Assembly: GCF_020880995.1 (NCBI RefSeq)
Contig: NZ_JAJISD010000002.1
Location: 124,001 to 188,000 of the forward strand
Length of the DNA stretch: 64,000 bases
DNA from: Reyranella aquatilis
Lineage (GTDB): Bacteria; Pseudomonadota; Alphaproteobacteria; Reyranellales; Reyranellaceae
Direction: 5' to 3'
A program made the translations under genes and the position numbers. The stretch's first letter is position 1; each line of letters opens with the position of its first letter. Positions 52,736 through 62,072 of this stretch are shown here, piece by piece. The notes under the pieces were generated by a model that made no database searches, was not told where the DNA came from, and worked only from the letters and a program-made list of their open reading frames with translations.

Positions 52736-55075
52736 TTGGTGGTCTCCATCCAGGCGCGCATTGCCGAGGAACTCGGCGTCAAGGAACAGCAGGTCCAGGC
52801 CACGGTCGAGCTGCTCGACAGCGGCGCGACCGTCCCCTTCATCGCGCGCTACCGCAAGGAAATCACCGGATCGCTGGACGACGCGCAGCTGCGCACGCTG
52901 GAGGAGCGGCTGGGCTACCTGCGCGAGCTCGAAGCCCGCCGCAAGGTCATCCTCGAGTCCGTTCGCGACCAGGGAAAGCTCGACGCCAAGCTCGAAGCGG
53001 CGATCCTGGCGGCCGACAGCAAGAGCCGGCTCGAGGACATCTACCTTCCCTACAAGCCCAAGCGCCGCACCAAGGCCGAGATCGCCAAGGAAGCGGGGCT
53101 GGAGCCGCTCGCGGACCTGCTCCTGCGCGACCCCACGGTCCTGCCCGCCGAGCGCGCGGCGCCCTTCGTCTCGGCCGACAAGAACGTCGCCGACGCGACG
53201 GCGGCCCTGGAGGGCGCGCGCGCCATCCTGGTCGAGCGCTTTGCCGAGAATGCCGACCTGATCGGCGCCCTGCGCGAGGAATTCTGGGCCAACGGCCGCC
53301 TCGTTTCCAAGGTCCGCGAGGGCAAGCAGGAAGCCGGTGCCAAGTTCAGCGACTATTTCGATTTCTCCGAAGCGCTGGCGAAGATGCCCTCGCACCGCGT
53401 GCTGGCCCTGTGCCGCGGCGAGCGCGAGGAGATCCTGGGCCTCACGGTCGAGCCGGACGATCCCGCGACGCGACCGCCCGCCGCCCAGGCCATCCCCAGC
53501 GCCTACGAGCTGCGCATCATGCGGACCTACGGCATTTCCGACCAGGGGCGGCCGGGCGACAAATGGCTGACCGATACGGTCCGCTGGGCCTGGCGCACCA
53601 AGATCACGATCATGCTGTCGATCGACCTGCGCCTGCGCCTGTGGACGGCGGCCGAGGAAGAAGCGGTGCGGGTCTTCGCCTCGAACCTGCGCGACCTGCT
53701 GCTCGCCGCACCGGCGGGCACGCGGCCGACGCTCGGCCTGGATCCCGGCTATCGCTCGGGGGTGAAGGTCGCCGTGGTCGACGCCACGGGCAAGGTGGTG
53801 GCGACCAGCACCATCTATCCCCACGAGCCGCAGCGGCGGTGGGACGAATCGCTCGCCATCCTCGCAAGGCTGGTGCGCGAGCATAAGGTCGAGCTCATCG
53901 CCATCGGCAACGGCACCGCCTCGCGCGAGACCGACAAGCTCGCCCTCGAGCTGTTGAAGGGACTCTCCGACCTCAAGTTGCAGAAGGTGGTGGTGTCGGA
54001 AGCCGGCGCGTCGGTCTATTCCGCCTCGGCCTATGCGTCGGAGGAGCTGCCGGGCCTCGACGTCACATTGCGCGGCGCGGTCTCGATCGCCCGTCGCCTG
54101 CAGGATCCGCTGGCCGAACTGGTGAAGATCGATCCGAAGTCGATTGGCGTCGGCCAGTACCAGCACGATCTGAGCGAGTTCAAGCTGTCCAGGTCGCTCG
54201 ACGCGGTGGTCGAGGATTGCGTGAACGGCGTCGGCGTCGATCTCAACACGGCCTCGGCGCCGCTGCTGGCGCGCGTCTCCGGCATCGGCCCGGGCCTGGC
54301 GCAGAGCATCGTCGCCCATCGCGACACCAACGGCGCCTTCCGCTCGCGCAAGGCCCTGAAGGACGTGCCGCGGCTCGGCCCCAAGGCCTTCGAGCAGTGC
54401 GCGGGCTTCCTGCGCATTCCCGGCGGCGACGATCCGCTCGACGCCTCGGCGGTGCATCCCGAATCCTATCCGGTCGTCCACCGGATCATCGCCGCGACCA
54501 AGAGCAAGATCGATGCCCTGATCGGCAACAGCGCCGCGCTGCGGGCGCTGTCGCCCACCGAGTTCGTCGACGACAGGTTCGGCCTGCCCACCGTCACCGA
54601 CATCCTGCGCGAGTTGGAGAAGCCCGGCCGCGATCCGCGCCCGGCCTTCAAGACGGCGGAGTTCAAGGCCGGCGTCGAAACGCTCAACGATCTCGAACCG
54701 GGCATGGTGCTCGAAGGCGTCGTAACCAACGTCGCGGCGTTCGGCGCCTTCGTCGATGTCGGCGTCCATCAGGACGGGCTCGTTCATGTCTCGGCGATGT
54801 CGAAGACCTTCGTGAAGGATCCGCGCAGCCTGGTGAAGCCGGGCGACATCGTGCGCGTGAAGGTGCTGGAGGTCGACAAGCCGCGCAAGCGCATCGCGCT
54901 GACCCTGCGGCTCGACGACGAGGCCGGCAAGCAGCCGGCGCGAGGCGGAGGCCGTCCCGAACCCGGCGGCGCCTCGAAACGCGACCAGGCTCGCGTGCAG
55001 GCCGCCAAGCCGAGCGCGCCGGGCAATGCGATGGCCGATGCGTTGCGAAGGGCGGGGTTCGGCACGCGCAAGTAG
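52736..55075 (+). CDS. tex: Tex family S1 RNA-binding protein
   Basis: A 779-aa transcription accessory protein. The order is the Tex N-terminal helical domain (1-190, with [21 protein letters not shown]), a YqgF-like RNase H fold ([19 protein letters not shown]), helix-hairpin-helix repeats ([19 protein letters not shown]) and a C-terminal S1 domain ([27 protein letters not shown]). The last 50 residues are a basic tail. Start is TTG at 52736 or the adjoining GTG at 52739, with GAAGAGGG just upstream. Tex binds nucleic acid and influences transcription. Confidence 0.95.
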   Translation: MVVSIQARIAEELGVKEQQVQATVELLDSGATVPFIARYRKEITGSLDDAQLRTLEERLGYLRELEARRKVILESVRDQGKLDAKLEAAILAADSKSRLEDIYLPYKPKRRTKAEIAKEAGLEPLADLLLRDPTVLPAERAAPFVSADKNVADATAALEGARAILVERFAENADLIGALREEFWANGRLVSKVREGKQEAGAKFSDYFDFSEALAKMPSHRVLALCRGEREEILGLTVEPDDPATRPPAAQAIPSAYELRIMRTYGISDQGRPGDKWLTDTVRWAWRTKITIMLSIDLRLRLWTAAEEEAVRVFASNLRDLLLAAPAGTRPTLGLDPGYRSGVKVAVVDATGKVVATSTIYPHEPQRRWDESLAILARLVREHKVELIAIGNGTASRETDKLALELLKGLSDLKLQKVVVSEAGASVYSASAYASEELPGLDVTLRGAVSIARRLQDPLAELVKIDPKSIGVGQYQHDLSEFKLSRSLDAVVEDCVNGVGVDLNTASAPLLARVSGIGPGLAQSIVAHRDTNGAFRSRKALKDVPRLGPKAFEQCAGFLRIPGGDDPLDASAVHPESYPVVHRIIAATKSKIDALIGNSAALRALSPTEFVDDRFGLPTVTDILRELEKPGRDPRPAFKTAEFKAGVETLNDLEPGMVLEGVVTNVAAFGAFVDVGVHQDGLVHVSAMSKTFVKDPRSLVKPGDIVRVKVLEVDKPRKRIALTLRLDDEAGKQPARGGGRPEPGGASKRDQARVQAAKPSAPGNAMADALRRAGFGTRK

Positions 55076-55089
55076 CGCCGGCGGGCGGG

Positions 55090-55450
55090 CGCGGCGTCTT
55101 GCCGATCCATTTGGCGAGCGACGACTGGTGGCCGTTGGTCGTGAGATGCGCGGGCAGCGGTTCGTCGAGGTCGAATTTCGAGAAGTCGATGCCGGTCACC
55201 CGCGACATGCCCGACAGATGCAGGTCGAGATGCTTCTCGGCCTCGGCCGCTTCCATGCGGGCGCGGTCGCGGGCCGCCTCCATGCTGACGTCGATGATCG
55301 ATAGGCGAGGAACAACACCTTGATGTCGTCGGGATTGCGCCCGTACTCGGCCGCCTGTTTGCGAACCTTGTCGCGATAGACCTTCATGCTTTCGATGCTG
55401 CCGCCGCCTTCGGTGATGATCGTGTCGGGCCAGCGCGAAGCGAACTGCGG
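55090..55450 (-). pseudogene. remnant of an LLM-class flavin monooxygenase (NtaA/SnaA-like)
   Basis: On the minus strand, 55450-55305 encodes QFASRWPDTIITEGGGSIES then MKVYRDKVRKQAAEYGRNPD and DIKVLFLA. After a one-base shift near 55305 the frame continues with IIDVSMEAARDRARMEAAEA, HLDLHLSGMSRVTGIDFSKF and HQSSLAKWIGKTPR. This is the middle-to-late part of a nitrilotriacetate-monooxygenase-type protein. The N-terminus and C-terminus are missing, one end cut by the ABC remnant and the other by the end of tex. It cannot make a full enzyme. Confidence 0.8.
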
Positions 55451-55813
55451 ACCCGTATGGATCCCTCAATCCGCGCATGCAGGTCCACGAGATCGTCACC
55501 GAACCGCTGCGGCTGGCCGGCCTGTCGCGCCATGAATGCCGCGAGCGGGCGCCCGCGCTCCTCGCCCTGGTCGGGCTCGCGCCGGAACACGGCACGCGTT
55601 ACGAAGGCGCTTCTCGCGGCCGTACCGGCCGCTCGGCCTGGCCGGCCCCGTAGCCGAGTCGCCGTGCAAGGAGAGATTCCCAGTCCGATGAATCCGCCGG
55701 CGGGCTGCGCCTTCCATCCACGCTGCCCACTCGCGACGGGCCGCTGCCGAAACGAGCGGCCGACCCTGCGCCACGTCGCCGATCGCGACGTCGCCTGTCA
55801 CCTCGCTTCGTAG
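55450..55813 (+). pseudogene. remnant of an oligopeptide ABC transporter ATPase (OppF/DppF-like)
   Basis: The plus strand encodes DPYGSLNPRMQVHEIVTEPL and RLAGLSRHECRERAPALLAL, the stretch from the Q-loop onward. Around 55595-55600 it jumps, in a different frame, to TKALLAAVP and GEIPSPMNPPAGCAFHPRCP, ending VACHLAS. That is the C-terminal oligopeptide-binding extension. Walker A is missing at the 5' end, and the signature motif, Walker B and H-loop (about 130 residues) are deleted inside. The gene is dead. Confidence 0.82.
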
Positions 55814-55828
55814 TCGTCGCCGCCGTTC

Positions 55829-55858
55829 GCGCGACGACGCGCGACGGCGCGCGACGGC
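55829..55858. repeat. three tandem copies of a 10-bp unit
   Basis: GCGCGACGAC followed by two copies of GCGCGACGGC. It lies 15 bp after the end of the ABC ATPase remnant. Such slippage-prone GC tracts are expected in decayed sequence. Confidence 0.6.
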
Positions 55859-55947
55859 GAACGAGCGTCCATTCACCGGCCCTGCAAAGCCGCCACGAAG
55901 CGGGCTCTTTCTCCATGCGCGCTTAGTGTTTTACCGACGCGCATGTC

Positions 55948-55964
55948 TTTGAATCGATTTCAAA
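55948..55964. promoter_or_regulatory. candidate operator of the second RND operon
   Basis: An interrupted palindrome TTTGAA-N5-TTCAAA in the AT-rich promoter region. It contains AATCGAT, also found in the TetR operator region at 41.7 kb. No regulator gene adjoins this operon. Confidence 0.35.
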
Positions 55965-56068
55965 AATTCGTCATCTCACAAAATGTGCATTCGTCCAGAT
56001 GTCGCCACAATGCCTACCCATCTACCCCCCGCAACGAAACTTAAGACGTGAGTTGACGGGAGGTGCGC

Positions 56069-56134
56069 ATGGCAACGGCTGCTTGGGGCCGACGGGTATC
56101 GTCGTGTGACCGTGTGCTTCTATCTCGGGGGTAA
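56069..56134 (+). CDS. 21-codon leader ORF upstream of RND system 2
   Basis: An ATG preceded at 5 nt by GGGAGG opens a 21-aa frame (MATAAWGRRVSSC, ending LLSRG). Its TAA stop is separated by a single base from the ATG of the RND adaptor gene. The strong ribosome-binding site and this spacing suggest that translation of the leader is coupled to, or controls, the adaptor. The peptide has no homology I can recognise. Chance occurrence remains possible for so short a frame. Confidence 0.5.
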   Translation: MATAAWGRRVSSCDRVLLSRG

Positions 56135-56135
56135 G

Positions 56136-57329
56136 ATGTCTTATCGAGCGTTCAAGTCGGCTCCGTTGCTCGTCGGGTTGGCTTTGTTTCTGGCTGGCTG
56201 CGACGAACCGGCTGCGGCCGATGCACCGCAGTCGACCCCCCCGGATGTCGGCATCGTCACCCTCAAGGCCGAGCCGTTCTCGCTCACGCGCGAGTTGCCG
56301 GGCCGGGTCGCGCCCACCCGCGTGGCCGACGTTCGTCCGCGCGTATCGGGGATCGTGGTGCAGCGCCTGTTCGAACAGGGAACAGACGTCAAAGCCGGCG
56401 ATGCGCTCTACCAAATCGATCCGAAGCCTTTCGAGATCGAGTTGCAGGCGAGCCAGGCGGCGGTCGATCGCGCCAGGGCCACGCTCGACCTCGCGCTCCA
56501 GCAGGCCAGTCGCTCGACGCAGATGGCCGGTGTGAAGGCCATCTCCGCGGCCCAGCACGAGGTCGCGGTCTCCACCGTGGCGCAGGCCCGGGCCGAACTC
56601 GCCGCCCGCGAGGCCGAACTGGCGCGCGCCCGACTCAACCTCGACTACGCCACCGTTCGCGCGCCCATCAGCGGCCGCATCGGTGCGGCGATGGCGACGG
56701 AGGGAGCGCTGGTCGTGCAGAACGACACCGCCAATCTCGCCACCATCCAGCAGCTGGACACCATCTATGCCGATTTCACCCAGTCGGTCACCGAGATGAA
56801 CCGGCTGCGCCGCGCGTTCGAGAGCGGCGACCTTGAACAGATCTCCCCGGAATCCCTCAGGGTCCGCCTCGTGCTCGACGATGGCACGCCCTACGCCCAT
56901 ACGGGCCGGCTGCTGTTCTCCGAGGCGCGCGTCGACGCCACGTCGGGCCAGGTGACGTTGCGCGGCGAGTTCCCCAATCCCAATCGCGAACTTCTGCCCG
57001 GCATGTACGTGCGGGTACAGATCGACCAGGGTGTCGATGGGGACGCGATCACGGTTCCCGAACAGGCCATCCAGCGCAACGGCGGCGGCGGCAGCGAAGT
57101 CTTCGTCGTGCGTGACGACAACCGAGCCGCGGTCCAGGAGGTGCGTCTGGGCGCCGCCCAGGACGGGCGATGGGTGGTGGTCGACGGGCTGAAGCCCGGC
57201 GATCGCGTGGTCGTCGACGGGTTCCAGAAGTTCGCCGCCGGCGACACCGTCAAGCCGAAGCCCTTGCAGTGGACCCAGGCCGAGGCCCCCCGGACATCGT
57301 CCAAACCCCGTCCCTCCGGCTCCCGATAA
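56136..57329 (+). CDS. RND efflux periplasmic adaptor lipoprotein (system 2)
   Basis: A 397-aa AcrA/MexA-type adaptor. The signal peptide ends in the lipobox LFLAGC, so it should be lipid-anchored. The lipoyl parts are PRVSGIVVQRLFEQGTDVKAG and TVRAPISGRIGAAMATEGAL, around an alpha-hairpin with long Ala-rich helices (about 100-165). The C-terminal barrel includes LLPGMYVRVQIDQGV. The ATG follows GGGGGTAAG, and the stop of the leader ORF is one base before it. It is followed after 9 bp by the permease gene. Confidence 0.94.
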   Translation: MSYRAFKSAPLLVGLALFLAGCDEPAAADAPQSTPPDVGIVTLKAEPFSLTRELPGRVAPTRVADVRPRVSGIVVQRLFEQGTDVKAGDALYQIDPKPFEIELQASQAAVDRARATLDLALQQASRSTQMAGVKAISAAQHEVAVSTVAQARAELAAREAELARARLNLDYATVRAPISGRIGAAMATEGALVVQNDTANLATIQQLDTIYADFTQSVTEMNRLRRAFESGDLEQISPESLRVRLVLDDGTPYAHTGRLLFSEARVDATSGQVTLRGEFPNPNRELLPGMYVRVQIDQGVDGDAITVPEQAIQRNGGGGSEVFVVRDDNRAAVQEVRLGAAQDGRWVVVDGLKPGDRVVVDGFQKFAAGDTVKPKPLQWTQAEAPRTSSKPRPSGSR

Positions 57330-57338
57330 ATCCACCCG

Positions 57339-60300
57339 ATGGCCAGCTTTTTCATCGACCGGCCGATTTTCGCCTGGGTCGTCGCTCTCTTCGTGTGCCT
57401 GATCGGCCTGATCTCGATCCCGCTTCTGGCGATCGCACAGTATCCGATCATCGCGCCGCCCTCGATCTCGATCAGCACCTCCTATCCCGGTGCGTCGCCG
57501 CAGAACCTCTACAACTCGGTGACGCGCCTCATCGAGGAGGAACTGAACGGCGCCTCCGGCATCCTGAGTTTCGAATCGGCCTCCGATTCGCTGGGCCAGG
57601 TCGAGATCATCGCCAACTTCCAGCCGGGCACCGATCCCGCGATGGCCTCGGTGGAGGTCCAGAACCGCATCAAGCGCGTCGAATCCCGCCTGCCGCGCGC
57701 GGTCATGCAGCAGGGCATCCTGATCGAGGAAGCCTCCAGCGCGGTGCTCCAGATCATCACGCTCAGCTCGACCGACGGCAGCCTCGACGAGGTGGGCCTC
57801 GGCGATTTCCTGGTGCGCAACGTGCTGGGCGAGATCCGCCGCATTCCCGGCGTCGGCCGCGCCACCCTCTATTCGACCGAGCGCGCGCTGCGGGTCTGGA
57901 TCGATCCGGCCAAGCTGGTCGGCTACAACCTCACCGCCGACGACGTGAATGCCGCCATCACCGCGCAGAATGCCCAGGTCGCCTCGGGCAGCGTCGGCGC
58001 GGAACCGAGCAACGAGGATCAGAAGGTCTCGGCGCTCGTGCTGGTCAAGGGCCAGCTCGGCACGCCCGAAGAGTTCGGCGCGATCGTGTTGCGCGCCAAC
58101 CCCGACGGCTCGACCGTGCGCCTGCGCGACGTCGCGCGGGTCGAGGTCGGCGGCATGGGCTACCAGTTCACCACGCGGCTGAACGGCAAGCCGACCGCCG
58201 GCCTGTCGGTGCTGCTGGCCCCGACCGGCAACGCGCTGGCCACCGCCAGCGCGGTCGAGGCCAAGATGAAGGAGCTCTCGCGCTTCTTCCCGGCCAACAT
58301 CACCTACCAGATTCCCTACAACATCACCCCGGTGGTCAAGGCGTCGATCCAGAAGGTCATCATGACCCTCATCGAGGCGGTGGTGCTGGTCTTCATCGTG
58401 ATGTTCCTGTTCCTGCAGAACATCCGCTACACCATCATCCCGACCATCGTCGTGCCGGTGGCCCTGCTCGGCGCCTGCTCGGTGCTGCTGGCCGCGGGCT
58501 ACTCGATCAACATGCTGACGCTGTTCGCCATGGTTCTGGCGATCGGCATCCTGGTCGACGATGCCATCGTCGTGGTCGAGAACGTCGAGCGCATCATGTC
58601 CGAGGAAGGACTGTCGCCCAAGGAGGCGACGCGCAAGGCGATGTCGCAGATCACCGGCGCCATCGTCGGCATCACCCTGGTGCTGATCGCGGTCTTCCTG
58701 CCGATGGCCTTCTTCCCCGGCTCGGTCGGCATCATCTACCGCCAGTTCTCGGTGACGATGGTGGCGGCGGTCGGCTTCTCCGCCCTGATGGCGCTCTCGC
58801 TGACACCCGCCCTCTGCGCCACCCTGCTGAAGCCGATCCCGGCCGGGCACGGGCACGCCAAGCGCGGCTTCTTCGGCCTGTTCAACCGCAGCCTCGACAG
58901 GGTACGCGACCGCTACACCGGCGTCGTCGCCTGGTCGCTGAAGCGCACTGGGCGGCTGATGGCGATCTATGCCGCGCTGCTGATCTGCCTCGGCTGGGCG
59001 CTGGTGCGCCTGCCCGGCGGCTTCCTGCCGATCGACGACCAGGGCTTCATCACCACCGACGTGCAGACACCGGCGGAAGCCTCCTATAACCGCACCGAGG
59101 CCGCGGTCGAGGCCGTCGAGCGCTACCTGACCCAGAAGCCCGGCATCAAGGACGTCACGTTCCTCACCGGCTATAGCTTCCTCGGCCAGGGCATGAACAC
59201 GGCGCAGGCCTTCATCACCCTCGAGGATTGGTCCAAGCGCGGCCCGGACCAGTCGGCCGCCGCGCTCGTGGCCGACATCAACCGCGACCTGGCGTCGATC
59301 CGGGATGCCGAGGTCTCGGCGCTGCAACCCCCGCCGATCGACAATCTCGGCAATTCGAGCGGCTTCAGCTTCCGTCTGCAGGATCGCTCCCAGAAGGGCT
59401 ACGCGGCGCTCACCGCGGCCAGCGAGCAACTCGTCAAGGCGGCCAACGCCAGCCCGGTGCTGCGCAACGTCTATGTCGAGGGCCTGCCAGAGGGTCCGCT
59501 GGTGAACCTGCTGATCGACCGCGAGAAGGCGATGGCCTTCGGCGTCACCTTCGAGGACATCAACAACACGATCTCCACCAACCTCGGCTCCAACTACGTC
59601 AACGACTTCCCCAACCGCGGGCGCATGCAGCGCGTCATCGTTCAGAGCGATGCGGCGGGCCGCATGCGCGCCGACGACCTGCTGTCCTATTACGTCAAGA
59701 ACAACCGCGGACAGCTCGTGCCCTTCTCGTCCTTCGCGACCGTCGAATGGGCCAAGGGGCCGACCCAGATCATCGGTTTCAACTACTACCCGTCGGTGCG
59801 CATCAGCGGCGAGGCGCGGCCGGGCTACACCAGCGGCGATGCGCTGGCGGAGATGGAGAAGCTCGCCTCCCAGCTGCCGCGCGGCTTCGGCTACGAATGG
59901 ACGGGCCAGTCGCTGCAGGAGAAGCTCTCGGGCTCGCAGGCCCCGTTCCTGCTGGCCTTGTCGGCGCTGATCGTCTTCCTCTGCCTGGCAGCGCTCTACG
60001 AGAGCTGGACGATCCCGATCGCGGTGCTGCTCACGGTGCCGCTCGGCATGACGGGCGCCGTGATCGCGGCGAACCTGCGCGGCCTGTCGAACGACGTCTA
60101 CTTCACCGTCGGCCTCATCACCATCATCGGTCTCGCCGCCAAGGACGCGATCCTGATCATCGAGTTCGCCAAGGACCTGACCAGCCGCGGCAAGCCGCTG
60201 ATCGAGGCGACGCTGGAAGCGTGCAAGCTGCGCTTCCGGCCGATCCTGATGACCGGCCTCGCCTTCGTCTGCGGCGTGCTGCCGATGGCGATCGCCACCG

Positions 60301-60494
60301 GCGCCGGTGGCAAGAGCCAGCAGGCGCTGGGCTCAGGCGTGATGGGCGGCATGATCGCGGTCGTGATCCTGGCGCTGCTCATGGTGCCCGTCTTCTTCGT
60401 CGTGGTACAGCGCGTGCTGGGCCGCAAGACGGAGAAGAAAGACTCCGCTCCGCCGGTTGCCGCCGAACCGGCAGCCCCCGCCCCCCAAAACTAG
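57339..60494 (+). CDS. RND multidrug efflux permease, AcrB/MexB type (system 2)
   Basis: A 1051-aa inner-membrane proton/drug antiporter. It starts ASFFIDRPIFAWVVALFVCL, has the proton-relay Asp pair in LAIGILVDDAIVVVENVERI, and late GLITIIGLAAKDAILIIEFA. Length and these motifs place it close to AcrB, MexB and TtgB. It works with the adaptor before it and the outer membrane factor after it; all three genes are on one strand with gaps of 9 and 16 bp. Confidence 0.95.
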   Translation: MASFFIDRPIFAWVVALFVCLIGLISIPLLAIAQYPIIAPPSISISTSYPGASPQNLYNSVTRLIEEELNGASGILSFESASDSLGQVEIIANFQPGTDPAMASVEVQNRIKRVESRLPRAVMQQGILIEEASSAVLQIITLSSTDGSLDEVGLGDFLVRNVLGEIRRIPGVGRATLYSTERALRVWIDPAKLVGYNLTADDVNAAITAQNAQVASGSVGAEPSNEDQKVSALVLVKGQLGTPEEFGAIVLRANPDGSTVRLRDVARVEVGGMGYQFTTRLNGKPTAGLSVLLAPTGNALATASAVEAKMKELSRFFPANITYQIPYNITPVVKASIQKVIMTLIEAVVLVFIVMFLFLQNIRYTIIPTIVVPVALLGACSVLLAAGYSINMLTLFAMVLAIGILVDDAIVVVENVERIMSEEGLSPKEATRKAMSQITGAIVGITLVLIAVFLPMAFFPGSVGIIYRQFSVTMVAAVGFSALMALSLTPALCATLLKPIPAGHGHAKRGFFGLFNRSLDRVRDRYTGVVAWSLKRTGRLMAIYAALLICLGWALVRLPGGFLPIDDQGFITTDVQTPAEASYNRTEAAVEAVERYLTQKPGIKDVTFLTGYSFLGQGMNTAQAFITLEDWSKRGPDQSAAALVADINRDLASIRDAEVSALQPPPIDNLGNSSGFSFRLQDRSQKGYAALTAASEQLVKAANASPVLRNVYVEGLPEGPLVNLLIDREKAMAFGVTFEDINNTISTNLGSNYVNDFPNRGRMQRVIVQSDAAGRMRADDLLSYYVKNNRGQLVPFSSFATVEWAKGPTQIIGFNYYPSVRISGEARPGYTSGDALAEMEKLASQLPRGFGYEWTGQSLQEKLSGSQAPFLLALSALIVFLCLAALYESWTIPIAVLLTVPLGMTGAVIAANLRGLSNDVYFTVGLITIIGLAAKDAILIIEFAKDLTSRGKPLIEATLEACKLRFRPILMTGLAFVCGVLPMAIATGAGGKSQQALGSGVMGGMIAVVILALLMVPVFFVVVQRVLGRKTEKKDSAPPVAAEPAAPAPQN

Positions 60495-60510
60495 ACGGGA
60501 AAGCCCCGCC

Positions 60511-62046
60511 ATGCGTCTGTGCCCGCCCTTCGTCGCGGCGTTGTCCACCAGTGTCATGATCGGCTGCTCCGCCGGTCCCGACTTCGAGCGGCCCGACCGG
60601 CCGAGTGCGACCCGCTACACCGCCGAACCGCTCGCGCTGCAGACCACCGCCGCGCCGGGGCCCGGCGGTGCCGCGCAGACTTTCGTGCCCGAAATGGACA
60701 TTCCCGGCGAATGGTGGACCCTTTTCCAGTCGCCGCAACTCGATGTCCTGGTCAAGGAGGCACTGCGCGCCAATCCCGACATCGAGGCCGCACAGGCCGC
60801 GCTCCGCCAGTCGCGCCAGCTTCTGTTCGCCCAGCAGGGAAGCCTGTTCCCGACCTTGAGCGCCAACGCGCTCGGCCAGCAGCAACTCGCGTCAGCGGCG
60901 GCGAGCGGGATGACCGGCGACGCCACGATGTACGGCGTCACGTCGGGATCTCTGAATATCGCCTATTCACCCGACGTGTTTGGCGGCGTGCGGCGCGCGG
61001 TCGAGTCCCGGGCCGCGCTCGCGGAGTTTCAGCGTTTCGAACTCGAGGCGGCCTACCTGTCGCTCAGTGCCAACGTCGTGGTGGCGGCCATCAACGTGGC
61101 CTCGTTGCAGGCTCAGATCGACGCGACGCGCGACATCATCCGCATCGTCGGCGATTCGCTGCGGGTCGTGCGGCTGCAGCTCGACCTGGGGGGCGCCTCC
61201 GCCGCCGACGTTCTGGCGCAGGAAGCGATCCTGGCGCAGATTGAGGCGACCCTGCCGCCGCTGCAGAAGCAGCTTGCCCTCCAGCGCAACCAGCTCATGC
61301 GCTTGCTCGGACGGTCGCCCGACCAGGATCGCGGCGAGACTTTCGATCTCGCGAAGCTGAAACTGCCGACCGAGTTGCCTGTCAGCCTTCCCTCGCAGCT
61401 CGTCGAGCAACGGCCTGACGTGCGCGCGGCCGAGGCGCAGCTGCGCGCCGCCAGCGCCGACATCGGCGTCGCCGTCGCCAACCAGATGCCGCAGTTCACC
61501 ATCACCGCCGCACTCGGGCTCACCTCGGCCGGCATCAGCTCGCTGTTCGTGCCGGGCTCCGGCATCTGGAGCGTCGGCCTCGGCATCGCGCAGACCCTGT
61601 TCGACGGCGGCCGGCTCGACAGCCAGCGCAAGGCGGCCATTGCAGCCTATGAGCGCGCCGCCGCGCAATATCGCGGCGTCGTGCTGTCGGCATTCCAGGA
61701 CGTCGCCAACGCGCTGCGCTCCCTGCAGATCGATGCCGAGGCGCTGCGCGTGCAGGTCGCCGCCGAGCAGACGGCCGCGGCGAGCCTGCGGCTGGCCGAG
61801 CAGCAGTACCAGCTGGGTGGCGTGAATTACCTGATCCTGCTGAATGCCCAGCAGACCTACCAGACCGCGGTGATCAACCGTCTGCGGGCGCAGGCCACGC
61901 GTTATTCCGACACGGCGGCGCTGTTCCAGGCGCTGGGCGGCGGCTGGTGGAACCGCCGCGACGTCGATCCGAAATCGATGGGCGAGCCGTCGCGTTTCTC
62001 GCTGCCGCCGATCCAGGACATCAAGCTGCCGCGCGCCGGCCGGTAG
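60511..62046 (+). CDS. outer membrane efflux lipoprotein, NodT/OprM type (system 2)
   Basis: A 511-aa TolC-like outer-membrane channel with a lipobox in SVMIGCSAG. GEWWTLFQSPQLDVLVKEAL and EQRPDVRAAEAQLRAASADI are almost the same as in the system 1 protein at 39417-40952, and both end in a similar PRAG motif. The ATG at 60511 starts the signal peptide and follows GGGAAAG. It closes the operon. Confidence 0.93.
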   Translation: MRLCPPFVAALSTSVMIGCSAGPDFERPDRPSATRYTAEPLALQTTAAPGPGGAAQTFVPEMDIPGEWWTLFQSPQLDVLVKEALRANPDIEAAQAALRQSRQLLFAQQGSLFPTLSANALGQQQLASAAASGMTGDATMYGVTSGSLNIAYSPDVFGGVRRAVESRAALAEFQRFELEAAYLSLSANVVVAAINVASLQAQIDATRDIIRIVGDSLRVVRLQLDLGGASAADVLAQEAILAQIEATLPPLQKQLALQRNQLMRLLGRSPDQDRGETFDLAKLKLPTELPVSLPSQLVEQRPDVRAAEAQLRAASADIGVAVANQMPQFTITAALGLTSAGISSLFVPGSGIWSVGLGIAQTLFDGGRLDSQRKAAIAAYERAAAQYRGVVLSAFQDVANALRSLQIDAEALRVQVAAEQTAAASLRLAEQQYQLGGVNYLILLNAQQTYQTAVINRLRAQATRYSDTAALFQALGGGWWNRRDVDPKSMGEPSRFSLPPIQDIKLPRAGR

Positions 62047-62056
62047 GTACCCGGCG

Positions 62057-62070
62057 GCGCAGCGCTGCGC
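62057..62070. terminator. palindrome between convergent operon ends
   Basis: GCGCAGCGCTGCGC is a perfect 14-bp palindrome in the 26 bp between the convergent stops of the outer membrane factor gene and nikR. It can form the same hairpin in both transcripts. No U-tract follows on either side. Confidence 0.35.
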
Positions 62071-62072
62071 GC

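Larger units (their letters stand above)
55814..56068. other. intergenic region before the second RND operon
   Basis: No gene is supported here. It holds a GC-rich tandem repeat (listed separately), then a sudden AT-rich stretch (55925-55990) likely to contain the operon promoter. TTTGAA-N5-TTCAAA at 55948-55964 is a possible operator. Confidence 0.5.

Noticed and set aside
56022..59429. An 1135-aa minus-strand open frame across RND system 2
   Set aside because: Same antisense artefact; the plus-strand adaptor and permease are unmistakable.
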